From Mycobacterium numidiamassiliense (lineage in GTDB: Bacteria > Actinomycetota > Actinomycetes > Mycobacteriales > Mycobacteriaceae), in assembly GCF_900157365.1 (NCBI RefSeq), contig NZ_FUEZ01000004.1, positions 4,184,966-4,248,965 on the forward strand: a DNA stretch of 64,000 bases, written 5' to 3'. Made by a program: the position numbers and the translations under genes. The notes beneath the pieces are model-generated. The model was not told the origin of the DNA, ran no database searches, and saw nothing but the letters and a program-made list of their open reading frames with translations. Positions 1-9,592 of this stretch are shown here, piece after piece (positions within the stretch are counted from its first letter, which is position 1; each line of letters begins with the position of its first letter).

Positions 1-1
1 C

Positions 2-742
2 ACCAACGCCGAAGCCGTCGCCGAGCAAAAGGTCAAAGGCCAGCAGGCCGCGCTCGACGCGTTCGCCGCGCAGTGCACAGCGGTCAACTGTGCGCTGGGT
101 CCCGATCCGAAGGGCGCCGTGAGCGCGCTGCTCGCCGACGCCCGCGCAGGCAAGGCTCCCGCCAACGCATCGCTGGCCGAAGTGGCCAACGCCATCACGG
201 TCGCGCTGGGCTTTCCCTCCGGCGACCGCGTCGGCGCCACCACAAGCCTGGCCAGCACACTCGCCGCGGCACGCTCCGGCGACGCCGGCCAGCTCACCAA
301 CCTGATCAATCGCGCGGACGCCGCCCTGGACAGCGACGGCCAGTTCGTCAACGGCTGCAGCGACGCGATCAACCGGCCAACCCCGGACCGGGTCCGCGAA
401 CTCGTCGTCGCGTGGGGCAAGCTCTACCCCCAGTTCGGCACGGTCGCCGCGCTCAACTTGGTCAAATGCGTGCACTGGCCGACGAGTTCGCCGCCCGCAC
501 CGCCGAAAGATCTCAAGATCGACGTCGTGTTGCTGGGCGTGCAGAACGACCCGATCGTCGGTTCCGAAGGAGTCGCCGCGACCGCGGCCACCATCATCAA
601 CGCCAACGCGGCCAGCAAGCGGGTGATGTGGCAGGGCATCGGCCACGGCGCCAGTGTCTATTCGCCGTGCGCGGTCCCGCCGCTGCTCGGCTACCTCGAC
701 AGCGGCAAACTTCCCGGAACCGACACGTACTGTCCCGCCTGA
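2..742 (+). CDS. TAP-like alpha/beta hydrolase, secreted protease-like (5' truncated)
   Basis: Only the C-terminal part lies in the window; the reading frame is open from base 2 and the start codon is upstream. The last ~80 residues look like the TAP-like C-terminal domain of Streptomyces tripeptidyl-aminopeptidase-type hydrolases. The acid segment GVQNDPIVGSEG carries the probable catalytic Asp and GIGHGASVYSPC carries the catalytic His and a Cys likely to form a disulfide. The nucleophile serine would be outside the window. Position directly before aftC matches Rv2672 of H37Rv, a probable exported hydrolase or protease. Substrate unknown. Confidence 0.8.
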   Translation, partial: TNAEAVAEQKVKGQQAALDAFAAQCTAVNCALGPDPKGAVSALLADARAGKAPANASLAEVANAITVALGFPSGDRVGATTSLASTLAAARSGDAGQLTNLINRADAALDSDGQFVNGCSDAINRPTPDRVRELVVAWGKLYPQFGTVAALNLVKCVHWPTSSPPAPPKDLKIDVVLLGVQNDPIVGSEGVAATAATIINANAASKRVMWQGIGHGASVYSPCAVPPLLGYLDSGKLPGTDTYCPA

Positions 743-761
743 CACTTGAGCCTGGACTGCG

Positions 762-2072
762 GTGTACGGTGCGCTGGTGACGGCAGCTGACTCGACTCGA
801 TCCGGCCTCCGCGACTGGTTGCTGGCCGCGTTCCGTCCCCTCTCCGGCCCACCGAGCACGGCGACGATCCTGCGGTCGGCGCTATGGCCGGCGGCGATTC
901 TCTCGGTGCTGCATCGCAGCATCGTCATCACCACCAACGGCAACATCACCGACGACTTCAAGCCCGTGTACCGGGCGGTGTCGAACTTTCGGCACGGCCT
1001 GGACATCTACAACGAGCACTTCGACTACGTCGACCCGCACTACCTGTATCCGCCCGGCGGCACGCTGCTGATGGCGCCGTTCGGCTACCTGCCGTTCGCG
1101 CCGTCGCGGTACCTGTTCATCCTGATCAACACCATCGCCATCCTGATCGCCTGGTATTTACTGCTGCGGCTGTTCGACTACACGCTGTCCTCGGTGGCCG
1201 CCCCTGCCCTGCTGCTGGCCATGTTCTGCACCGAGACGGTGACCAACACGCTGGTGTTCACCAACATCAACGGCTGCGTGCTGCTCGCGGAGATGCTGTT
1301 CTTGCGCTGGCTGCTGGACGGCAAAGTCCGACATCAGTGGTGGGCCGGCCTCGTGATCGGGCTGACGCTCACACTCAAACCGCTGCTGGGGCCGCTGCTG
1401 CTGCTGCCCCTGCTGAACCGCCAATGGCGAGCGCTGGTACCGGCCATCATCGTCCCCGCCGTCATCAACGCGGCCGCATGGCCGGTGGTGCCCCACTCGA
1501 AGGACTTCGTCACCAAGACGGTGCCCTACTTCCTGGGCACCCGCGACTACTTCAACAGCTCGATCGAGGGCAACGGCGTCTACTTCGGACTGCCGACCTG
1601 GCTCATCGTGTTCTTGCGGCTGCTGTTCACGGTGCTGGCGATCGGCGCGGTGTGGCTGCTCTACCGCTACTACCGCACCCGCGATCCGCGCTTCTGGTTC
1701 ACCACCTCGACCGGTGTGCTGTTGCTGTGGTCGTGGCTGGTGCTGTCGCTGTCTCAGGGCTACTACTCGATGATGCTGTTCCCGTTCCTGATGACGGTCG
1801 TGCTGCCCAACTCGCTGATCCGCAACTGGCCGGCGTGGCTGGGGATCTACGGCTTCATGACGCTGGACCGCTGGTTGCTGTTCAACTGGATGCGCTGGGG
1901 CCGCGCGCTGGAATACCTGAAGATCACCTACGGCTGGTCGTTGCTGTTGATCGTGACGTTCACCGTGCTCTACTTCCGCTACTCCGACGCCAAGGCCGAC
2001 AACCGGCTGGACGGCGGGATCGATCCGGCCTGGCTGCCGGCTAAGCCGGAGCGCGCTAACTTGGAGGCATGA
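762..2072 (+). CDS. aftC: Alpha-(1->3)-arabinofuranosyltransferase AftC
   Basis: A 436-residue polytopic membrane protein that matches mycobacterial AftC along its whole length as remembered (Rv2673, 433 residues). AftC is a GT-C type transferase that uses decaprenyl-phosphoryl-arabinose to add alpha-1,3 branches to the arabinan of arabinogalactan and lipoarabinomannan. The acidic pair D64-D65 in the first periplasmic loop (NITDDFKP) is typical of GT-C enzymes. About ten hydrophobic segments follow. The GTG start (MYGALVTAAD) agrees with the family N-terminus. The stop codon overlaps the msrB start as ATGA, so the two genes are probably cotranslated. Confidence 0.95.
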   Translation: MYGALVTAADSTRSGLRDWLLAAFRPLSGPPSTATILRSALWPAAILSVLHRSIVITTNGNITDDFKPVYRAVSNFRHGLDIYNEHFDYVDPHYLYPPGGTLLMAPFGYLPFAPSRYLFILINTIAILIAWYLLLRLFDYTLSSVAAPALLLAMFCTETVTNTLVFTNINGCVLLAEMLFLRWLLDGKVRHQWWAGLVIGLTLTLKPLLGPLLLLPLLNRQWRALVPAIIVPAVINAAAWPVVPHSKDFVTKTVPYFLGTRDYFNSSIEGNGVYFGLPTWLIVFLRLLFTVLAIGAVWLLYRYYRTRDPRFWFTTSTGVLLLWSWLVLSLSQGYYSMMLFPFLMTVVLPNSLIRNWPAWLGIYGFMTLDRWLLFNWMRWGRALEYLKITYGWSLLLIVTFTVLYFRYSDAKADNRLDGGIDPAWLPAKPERANLEA

Positions 2073-2491
2073 CTTCCTCTGACTTGTCGCCCGCCAAGGT
2101 GCAGTTGTCCGACGACGAGTGGCGCAAGAAACTCAACCCGCAGGAGTTTCAGGTGCTGCGGCGCGCCGGCACCGAGCGACCGTTCACCGGTGAATACACC
2201 GACACCAAGACTCAGGGCATTTACGAATGCCGGGCCTGCGGGGCCGAATTGTTCCGCAGCACAGAGAAATTCGACTCGCACTGTGGCTGGCCGTCGTTCT
2301 TCGACCCGTCCAGCTCCGATGCGGTGATTCTGCGGCCCGACCATTCGATGGGGACGACACGCACCGAGGTGTTGTGCGCGAACTGCCACAGCCATCTCGG
2401 TCACGTGTTCGCCGGCGAGGGCTATCCGACGCCCACCGATCAGCGCTATTGCATCAACTCGATCTCGCTGCGCCTGGTCCCCGACGCCTAA
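2069..2491 (+). CDS. msrB: Peptide-methionine (R)-S-oxide reductase MsrB
   Basis: A 140-residue cytosolic enzyme that reduces methionine-R-sulfoxide in proteins, normally with thioredoxin. Zinc-binding pairs C54/C57 (CRAC) and C103/C106 (CANC) and the catalytic cysteine C128 in RYCINS are all present, as is the HCGWPSF segment. The length is normal for a single-domain MsrB. The start overlaps the aftC stop by 4 bp. A hairpin lies 60-80 bp after the stop. Confidence 0.97.
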   Translation: MTSSDLSPAKVQLSDDEWRKKLNPQEFQVLRRAGTERPFTGEYTDTKTQGIYECRACGAELFRSTEKFDSHCGWPSFFDPSSSDAVILRPDHSMGTTRTEVLCANCHSHLGHVFAGEGYPTPTDQRYCINSISLRLVPDA

Positions 2492-2550
2492 GCGGTCGGC
2501 GGCGCAGAATTGCCAGCTGTCGCACGCTTTCGCCGTTGCGTCGGCTGCTG

Positions 2551-2569
2551 TACCGTTGCCCCAACGGTA
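2551..2569 (+). terminator. Hairpin after aftC-msrB
   Basis: A perfect 8-bp stem (TACCGTTG / CAACGGTA) with a 3-nt CCC loop, 60 bp after the msrB stop. There is no T-tract, as is common for mycobacterial hairpin terminators. It also lies just before the amidohydrolase gene, so a regulatory role there is possible. Confidence 0.45.
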
Positions 2570-2600
2570 AGGGTGTCTAGATTTCGGGAAGCAGACGAGT

Positions 2601-3884
2601 ATGAACAAAGACGACATGATTCTGATCAGCGTCGATGACCACATCGTCGAACCACCGGACATGTTCAAGAATCACCTGCCCAAGAAGTACGCCGACGAGG
2701 CGCCACGACTGGTGCACAACCCAGATGGCAGCGATAGCTGGCAATTTCGCGACGTGGTGATTCCGAACGTCGCACTCAATGCGGTGGCCGGCCGGCCGAA
2801 GGAAGAGTACGGGCTGGAACCGCAGGGCCTTGACGAGATCCGGCCGGGGTGCTGGCAGGTCGACGAGCGGGTCAAGGACATGAACGCGGGCGGGATTTTC
2901 GCCTCGATCTGCTTTCCGACGTTCCCCGGATTCGCCGGCCGGCTGTTCGCCATCGAGGACCCCGAATTCGGCCTGGCCCTGTTGCGGGCCTACAACGACT
3001 GGCATGTCGAGGAGTGGTGCGGGGCGTATCCGGCACGGTTCATCCCGATGTGCCTACCGGTGATCTGGGACCCCGAAGCATGCGCGGCCGAGGTGCGACG
3101 CAACGCCAATCGTGGCGTGCACGCGTTGACGTTCACCGAGAACCCGGCGGCGATGGGTCGTCCCAGCTTCCACGACGACTACTGGACTCCGCTCTGGGAA
3201 GCCTTGGTGGACACCGACACCGTGATGAACGTGCACATCGGATCCTCGGGAAAGCTGGCCATCACCGCGCCAGACGCACCGATGGACGTGATGATCACGC
3301 TGCAGCCGATGAACATCGTCCAGGCCGCCGCGGATCTGCTGTGGTCGGCGCCGATCAAGAAATACCCCGATCTCAAGATCGCCCTCAGCGAGGGCGGCAC
3401 CGGGTGGATCCCGTATTTCCTGGAGCGGGCCGACCGCACCTACGAGATGCACTCGACGTGGACGCACCAGGACTTCGGCAACAAGCTGCCCAGCGAGGTG
3501 TTTCGCGAGCACTTCTTGACGTGCTTCATCAGCGACAACGTCGGAATCCAGCTGCGACACCAAATCGGCATCGACAACATCGCGTGGGAGGCCGACTACC
3601 CGCACAGCGACTCGATGTGGCCCGAAGCGCCCGAACAACTGTGGGATGTTCTCGGCGGGCACAACGTCTCGGAAACCGACATCAACAAGATGACCCACGA
3701 AAACGCCATGCGCTGGTACTCCTTCGACCCGTTCACCCAGCATCCGCGCGAGCAGGCGACGGTGGGCTCGCTACGCCAAGCGTCGAAAGGCCATGACGTG
3801 TCCATCCGCGCCCTCAGCCATCACCAGGCGGGCGACCGGATCGCGAACGCCCTGGCCGACGCCACCCGCGGCAACAACGGTTAG
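2601..3884 (+). CDS. Amidohydrolase 2 family protein
   Basis: 427 residues of the metal-dependent amidohydrolase/decarboxylase family (PF04909 type). The N-terminal metal motif appears as VDDHIVEP (D12, D13, H14). A central metal-ligand-type His sits in MNVHIGSSG, and a C-terminal acidic residue sits in WEADYPHSDSMWPEAPE. These enzymes open rings or decarboxylate aromatic or steroid-like acids. Mycobacteria carry many uncharacterised paralogues, so no substrate is proposed. The ATG has only a weak purine-rich upstream site. H37Rv has no gene here between msrB and Rv2675c, so it is an insertion here or a loss there. Confidence 0.85.
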   Translation: MNKDDMILISVDDHIVEPPDMFKNHLPKKYADEAPRLVHNPDGSDSWQFRDVVIPNVALNAVAGRPKEEYGLEPQGLDEIRPGCWQVDERVKDMNAGGIFASICFPTFPGFAGRLFAIEDPEFGLALLRAYNDWHVEEWCGAYPARFIPMCLPVIWDPEACAAEVRRNANRGVHALTFTENPAAMGRPSFHDDYWTPLWEALVDTDTVMNVHIGSSGKLAITAPDAPMDVMITLQPMNIVQAAADLLWSAPIKKYPDLKIALSEGGTGWIPYFLERADRTYEMHSTWTHQDFGNKLPSEVFREHFLTCFISDNVGIQLRHQIGIDNIAWEADYPHSDSMWPEAPEQLWDVLGGHNVSETDINKMTHENAMRWYSFDPFTQHPREQATVGSLRQASKGHDVSIRALSHHQAGDRIANALADATRGNNG

Positions 3885-3919
3885 CGACGGGTTCGGCTAG
3901 CTACCCACGCCTGACCGCT

Positions 3920-3958
3920 CGAGCGTGCGGTGAGGGCGGCGAGCGTGCACTGACGGCG
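3920..3958. repeat. Imperfect direct repeat in convergent intergenic region
   Basis: Two 19-bp copies, one base apart (3920-3938 and 3940-3958), share CGAGCGTGC(G/A)(G/C)TGA(G/C)GGCG. They lie between the 3' ends of the amidohydrolase and the methyltransferase. They look like a degenerate short interspersed repeat of mycobacterial intergenic regions. No coding potential seen in 3885-4028. Confidence 0.5.
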
Positions 3959-4028
3959 AGAATTCCGCGAAATCTGGGCCGTGGCCGCACAGCGGAAGCC
4001 CAGTCCGCACACGCAAGGGCGGGACAGC

Positions 4029-4781
4029 TCAGTCCACCCGAGTGGCGTGCACTTCCCAAAACGGGGCGTGCACCCTTCCGTCGACCAGCCACGGCTCCAT
4101 CGCCCGGAATCGCTCCAGCAATGACTTCGACTGCTCGGCCATATCGGGGTTGCGCGCGGCCATCAGCTCGATCGTCTCGGCGCTCATGTTCACCTGGTAG
4201 GTCGTCGTGCCGAGGTAGGTGATCTCCCAGCCGCCGGCCGGCAAGACATCGCGAAAGTCGTTCTCGGACAACGACCGCATCATCTTGAAGCCGTTGACGT
4301 TGCCCTCGCCGAATTCGAACATGTAGAGCCGCGCGCCCGGCTTGGTGGCCCGGTGCAGCGCCTGGGCGTAGGACCTCTGCAGCTCGGGCTCGGTGCTGAA
4401 GGTGTGGTAGAAGGCGCAGTCGACGACGGTGTCGAAACGCCCGTCGAGCCCGTCCAGTTTGGTGGCGTCGGCCAACTCGAAATTGACTGAGACGCCGGCC
4501 TTTTGCGCGTTGCTCCGGGCCCGCTCCAAGGCTCCTTCCGACCCGTCGACACCGGTCGCCGAGTACCCCTTGGCCGCGTAGTAGATCGCGTGGTGGCCCG
4601 GCCCGGTGCCCGGGTCGAGCACCTCACCCTTGATGGCGCCCAACGCGACCAGCTGCTGCACCACCGGCTGTGGGCCGCCGATGTCCCAGGGTGTGGCGGC
4701 GGGCAGGCCGTTGGAGAGCCGGTCGTCGCGGTACATCTGCTCGAAACGGGTCGGATCGGTCGGATCGAAATCGGTTGTCAT
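4029..4781 (-). CDS. Class I SAM-dependent methyltransferase
   Basis: 250 residues with the Rossmann SAM-binding signature LDPGTGPGHHAIYYA (motif I), followed by VDGSEGALE and the acidic loop LADATKL. Substrate unknown. The ATG of MTTDFDPTDP was chosen because AAGGGG lies just upstream and the length matches Rv2675c (about 250 residues). It is the last gene of a leftward group with hemE, hemY and chdC, and starts 26 bp after the chdC stop. A role linked to tetrapyrroles is therefore possible but only from context. Confidence 0.88.
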   Translation of the reverse strand: MTTDFDPTDPTRFEQMYRDDRLSNGLPAATPWDIGGPQPVVQQLVALGAIKGEVLDPGTGPGHHAIYYAAKGYSATGVDGSEGALERARSNAQKAGVSVNFELADATKLDGLDGRFDTVVDCAFYHTFSTEPELQRSYAQALHRATKPGARLYMFEFGEGNVNGFKMMRSLSENDFRDVLPAGGWEITYLGTTTYQVNMSAETIELMAARNPDMAEQSKSLLERFRAMEPWLVDGRVHAPFWEVHATRVD

Positions 4782-4807
4782 GTCATCCCCTTCGGTTGCG
4801 GCCCCCA

Positions 4808-5503
4808 TCAAGGTAGGGAGTTGACCAGCTGCTCGACGGCCACCCGCGGCCCGGTGAAGAACGGTGTCTCCTCTCGGGTGTGCCTGCGGGCGTCGGTGGC
4901 CCGGAGTTCACGCATCAGGTCGACGATGCGGTGTAGTTCGGGGGCCTCGAAGGCCAGGAGCCATTCGTAGTCGCCGAGCGCGAACGCCGGAACGGTGTTC
5001 GCGCGTACGTCCTTGTACTCGCGCGCGGCCATGCCGTGCTCGGCGAGCATGCGCCGACGTTCCTCGTCCGGCAGCAAGTACCACTCGTAGGACCGCACGA
5101 ACGGATACACGCAGATGTAGGCACCCGCTTCTTCGCCGGCCAGAAACGCCGGAATGTGGCTCTTATTGAACTCCGCGGGCCGGTGCAAGGCCACGCTGCT
5201 CCACACCGGTGCGCTGACCCGGCCCAGCGCGGTGGTGCGGCGGAAATCCGCATACGTGGCCTGCAATGCCTCAACCCGCTCGGCGTGCGTCCAGATCATG
5301 AAATCGGCGTCGGCCCGCAGGCCCGCGATGTCGTAGAGGCCACGCACCACCACGCCGCGTTCTTCCTGCTGCTTGAAGAACCGGGTCGCCTCGTCGACGA
5401 CGGCATCACGGTGCTGACCGAGCTCGCCGGGCTCCACCGAAAACACCGAAAACATCAGGTAGCGAATGGTCGAGTTCAGGGCGTCATAGTCGAGTTTGGC
5501 CAT
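4808..5503 (-). CDS. chdC: Coproheme decarboxylase ChdC (HemQ)
   Basis: 231 residues, the same length as remembered for Rv2676c. It is of the chlorite-dismutase-like fold and catalyses the last step of the coproporphyrin-dependent pathway, decarboxylating two propionates of coproheme to give heme b. The catalytic tyrosine is probably Y133 (VYPFVRSYEW) and the proximal heme ligand H156 (RRRMLAEHG). Their spacing of 23 equals that of Y135/H158 in characterised actinobacterial enzymes. It starts 5 bp after the hemY stop, indicating an operon. Confidence 0.95.
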   Translation of the reverse strand: MAKLDYDALNSTIRYLMFSVFSVEPGELGQHRDAVVDEATRFFKQQEERGVVVRGLYDIAGLRADADFMIWTHAERVEALQATYADFRRTTALGRVSAPVWSSVALHRPAEFNKSHIPAFLAGEEAGAYICVYPFVRSYEWYLLPDEERRRMLAEHGMAAREYKDVRANTVPAFALGDYEWLLAFEAPELHRIVDLMRELRATDARRHTREETPFFTGPRVAVEQLVNSLP

Positions 5504-5508
5504 GCCCC

Positions 5509-6885
5509 CTATCGTGCCACTTCGGTGTGAGTGCCCTCGATGCCGTCGAGCGCCCTCTCGACCGCGCGCCCGGCCGCCCCGACACACGCTGGTACGCCGA
5601 TGCCGTCCAGGTAGCTGCCGGCCACCGCGAGCCCCGGTGGCAGACCGGCACGCACGTCGGCGACCACGTCCGCGTGACCGGGCCCGTACTGCGGCATCGC
5701 GTCGATCCAGCGCTGTATCCGGGAATCGACGGGCCGCACCTGGAACCCGAACACGGTGGCCAGATCCTCGGCCGCCCAGGCCAACAGCTCGGCGTCGGAC
5801 GCGGTGGCGGCCAGGTCGTCGCCGAACCGCCCGAACGACAGCCGCAGGAACTGCACGTCGCCCTGCAGGCCCCATTTGCGCGACGACAGCGTAATTGCCT
5901 TGGCCCGCAAGGGTTCTCCGCTGGCCATCAGCACACCCGAATAATCCGGGAAGGCGGTGTCACCCGGCACGGCGAGCGCCGCTACCGCCGACGACGCGCT
6001 AGTGATGCGGCGTGCGGCGGCTGCGCTGCGCGGGGCGATCGCGGAAAGCAACGGGGCCAGCCGCGGGGCGGAAATGGCCAGGACCACGGCGTCGGCGTTC
6101 CACGATGCACCGGTGCCGTCGCGCAGCGACCACCCGCGCTCGGCGCGGTCGAGCTGTACGACGGCCGACCGCACCCATCGTGACCGGCCGCGCTCGACGA
6201 GCGCGTCGATCAGCACCTGGTAGCCGCCGTCCAGCGCGCCGAACACCGGCGCTCCGCTGGCCGGTGGCACGCCCTGCCGGACCGCATCGGTCAGGCTGGT
6301 GGCGCCGCGGTCGAGGGCCGCCGCCACGCTGGGGACCGCGGCGCGCAGCCCGATCGTCGCCGCCGAGCCCGCGTAAACCCCGCTCAGCAGCGGGTCCACC
6401 GACCGCGCGACCACCTGCTCCCCGAACCGGTCGCCCACCAACTCGGCCACCGCCGGGTCACTGCCCGGCTGCCACGCCAGCGGGCGGGTGGGTTCGGCCT
6501 CGATGCGCGCGAGGGTGGCGTCGTCGACCAAACCGGTCAGCGACGCCGCCGACGACGGGATGCCGAGCACCGTGCCCGACGGCAGCGCGTGCAGCTCCCC
6601 CTGGCTGTAGATCAGTGGCCGCGCGCCGCTGGTGGCGAGTTGACGCTCCGACAAACCCAGCTCGGCCAACAGCGCCGGCATTTCCGGCCTGCGCCGCACG
6701 AAGGCCTCGGCACCCAGGTCCATCGGCCGCCCGGCAACCAACTCGGTCCGCAGGATCCCGCCCAGGCGATCGCCCGGCTCGAACAGGGTGATGCTCGCGT
6801 CGTCGCCGACGGCCTCACGCAGCCGATAGGCCGCTGTCAATCCCGAAATACCACCACCCACAACACAATACGATCTGACGCCCAC
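5509..6885 (-). CDS. hemY: Coproporphyrinogen III oxidase CgoX (HemY/HemG type)
   Basis: 458-residue FAD enzyme with the N-terminal dinucleotide motif CVVGGGISGLTAAYRLRE. It has the protoporphyrinogen-oxidase/amine-oxidase architecture and the C-terminal FAD segment GSYLDGIGVPACVGAAGRA. In actinobacteria HemY-type enzymes oxidise coproporphyrinogen III to coproporphyrin III before iron insertion. The GTG at 6885 was chosen because GGAGGAG lies 8 nt upstream; the open frame extends further upstream without homology. It sits between hemE and chdC, so three steps of one pathway are clustered. Confidence 0.93.
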   Translation of the reverse strand: MGVRSYCVVGGGISGLTAAYRLREAVGDDASITLFEPGDRLGGILRTELVAGRPMDLGAEAFVRRRPEMPALLAELGLSERQLATSGARPLIYSQGELHALPSGTVLGIPSSAASLTGLVDDATLARIEAEPTRPLAWQPGSDPAVAELVGDRFGEQVVARSVDPLLSGVYAGSAATIGLRAAVPSVAAALDRGATSLTDAVRQGVPPASGAPVFGALDGGYQVLIDALVERGRSRWVRSAVVQLDRAERGWSLRDGTGASWNADAVVLAISAPRLAPLLSAIAPRSAAAARRITSASSAVAALAVPGDTAFPDYSGVLMASGEPLRAKAITLSSRKWGLQGDVQFLRLSFGRFGDDLAATASDAELLAWAAEDLATVFGFQVRPVDSRIQRWIDAMPQYGPGHADVVADVRAGLPPGLAVAGSYLDGIGVPACVGAAGRAVERALDGIEGTHTEVAR

Positions 6886-6935
6886 TGTCCGGCTCCTCCT
6901 CCCGCCGTCCCGGCGCGCATCGTCGCCGGACGGGC

Positions 6936-7997
6936 TCATAGCGAGTGGACCAGCGACACCAGGTCGGTCAGCACGCCGGGGTCGGTCTCGGGCAGCACAC
7001 CGTGGCCGAGGTTGAAGACGTGACCGGCGGCACCGGCGTCGACGGCACGGCGCCCGTCGTCGACCACCGACCGCGCGGCGCTCTCCACCGCGGGCCAGCC
7101 CGCCAGCAAGACCACCGGGTCGAGATTGCCCTGCAGCGCAGTACCCGGTTCGACCCGGGTCGCCGCGTCGATGAGCGAGGTTCGCCAGTCGACGCCGACC
7201 GTCGTCGCCGTGGCCGGCTTCAGGGCCGTCGACATCGCGCCCAGCAACTCGGCCGTCCCGACCCCGAAGTGCGTCATCGGTACGCCGTATTCGGCCAGGC
7301 TGGCGAATACCCTTGTGCTGTGCGGCAATACGTACTGGCGGTAATCGGCCAACGACAGCGTCCCCGCCCACGAGTCGAACACCTGGATGGCGTCGACCCC
7401 GGCATCGATTTGAGCGCGCAGGAACGCGATGGTGAGATCGGCCAGCTTCGCCATCAGCGCATGCCAGCTCGCCGGTTCGGCCAGCATCATCGCCTTGGTG
7501 CGGGCGTGATTACGGCTGGGCCCACCTTCGACCAGATAGGACGCCAGCGTGAACGGCGCACCGGCGAAACCGATCAGCGGAACCTGGCCCAGCGCGTCGA
7601 CCAGCAGCCGCACCGCCTCGCATACCGGCTGAATCGCCTGTATTTCAAGGGGTTTCATCGCATCGATGTCGGCATCGGTGCGCACCGGGTGCGCGATCAC
7701 CGGGCCGACGTCGGCGACGATGTCCAAGTCGATGCCCGCGGCGCGCAGCGGTACCACGATGTCGGAGAACAGGATCGCGGCGTCGACGTCGTGGCGCCGG
7801 ATCGGCTGCAGGGTGATCTCGCAGACCACCTCGGGCTCAAAGCACGCCGCCAGCATGGTGTGGTGTTGGCGCAGCGCCCGGTACTCGGGCAGTGAGCGAC
7901 CGGCCTGCCGCATGAACCACACCGGGATCCGGCCGGGTTTGCGTCCGGTGACGGCGGCCAGGTACGGCGACTCGGGAAGTGCGCGACGCGTGTTCAT
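6936..7997 (-). CDS. hemE: Uroporphyrinogen decarboxylase HemE
   Basis: 353 residues. It converts uroporphyrinogen III to coproporphyrinogen III in the cytosol. Family signatures include PVWFMRQAGRSLPEYR near the N-terminus, GFAGAPFTLASYLVEGG, and the C-terminal NLGHGVLPETDP. The ATG of MNTRRALPESPYL fits the family start; a TTG 32 codons upstream is inside the echA15 promoter and is unlikely. First gene of the hemE-hemY-chdC-methyltransferase group, divergent from echA15 with about 70 bp between. Confidence 0.95.
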   Translation of the reverse strand: MNTRRALPESPYLAAVTGRKPGRIPVWFMRQAGRSLPEYRALRQHHTMLAACFEPEVVCEITLQPIRRHDVDAAILFSDIVVPLRAAGIDLDIVADVGPVIAHPVRTDADIDAMKPLEIQAIQPVCEAVRLLVDALGQVPLIGFAGAPFTLASYLVEGGPSRNHARTKAMMLAEPASWHALMAKLADLTIAFLRAQIDAGVDAIQVFDSWAGTLSLADYRQYVLPHSTRVFASLAEYGVPMTHFGVGTAELLGAMSTALKPATATTVGVDWRTSLIDAATRVEPGTALQGNLDPVVLLAGWPAVESAARSVVDDGRRAVDAGAAGHVFNLGHGVLPETDPGVLTDLVSLVHSL

Positions 7998-8067
7998 TGG
8001 CCTCAATGCTGCCACGCAGGCCGCAGCCCGTCCGGTGTGCCCGATGCCGCTGCGTAACATCGGCCTC

Positions 8068-8889
<822 letters not shown>

Positions 8890-9009
8890 GCAGGGTAAAC
8901 AGCGGTTGACACCATCGTGTTGAGCATTGATAACGGCTTGGTCGCGGCGGGTGCGCAAATCGGCGCGCCTGTTTCGGCGTGTCGGTCGATGGGTCTAGCG
9001 TCGAACGCT

Positions 9010-9591
9010 GTGACCTCGACTGAACCGGCCCCCTTCCGCGAGGCCGTGGCGGCAATGAACGCCGTCAACGCGCGGCCGGAGATCGAGCTGGGCCCGATCC
9101 GGCCACCGCAGCGCCTGGCGCCCTTCAGCTACGCGCTGGGCGCCGAGGTCAAGCACCCCGACCTCGAAATCGTCCCCGAGCGCTCCGAGGGCGACGCGTT
9201 CGGCCGGCTGATCCTGCTGTACGACCCCGACGGCGCCGACGCATGGGACGGCACGATCCGCCTGGTCGCCTACATTCAGGCCGACCTGGACCCCAGCGAG
9301 GCCGTCGACCCCCTGCTGCCCGAAGTGGCGTGGAGCTGGTTGGTCGATGCGCTGGAATCGCGGACCGATCAGGTCACCGCCCTGGGCGGCACCGTCACCG
9401 CCACCACGTCGGTGCGCTACGGCGACATCTCCGGACCGCCGCGCGCCCACCAGCTGGAGCTGAGGGCCTCGTGGACGGCGATGACCCCCGAGATCGGTGT
9501 CCACGTTGAGGCGTTCTGCGAGGTGCTCGAGCACGCCTCGGGCCTGCCGCCTGTCGGGGTCACCGACCTGGGCTCGCGGTCACGCGCCTGA
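9010..9591 (+). CDS. DUF3000 family protein
   Basis: 193 residues, cytosolic, matching actinobacterial DUF3000 proteins such as Rv2680. Recognisable stretches are RPPQRLAPFSYALGAEV, GRLILLYDPDGADAWDG and the C-terminal HVEAFCEVLEHASGLPP. No function known. GTG 9010 is preceded by TAGCGT (8996-9001) at leaderless spacing; an ATG at 8989 is an alternative. The stop lies 1 bp before the start of the RNase D-like gene, so the two are probably cotranscribed and may act together in RNA metabolism (context only). Confidence 0.85.
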   Translation: MTSTEPAPFREAVAAMNAVNARPEIELGPIRPPQRLAPFSYALGAEVKHPDLEIVPERSEGDAFGRLILLYDPDGADAWDGTIRLVAYIQADLDPSEAVDPLLPEVAWSWLVDALESRTDQVTALGGTVTATTSVRYGDISGPPRAHQLELRASWTAMTPEIGVHVEAFCEVLEHASGLPPVGVTDLGSRSRA

Positions 9592-9592
9592 C

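Noticed and set aside
7666..8067. Upstream extension of echA15 to 7666
   Set aside because: It would run across hemE on the other strand and across the predicted -10 box; homology starts at about 8068-8095.
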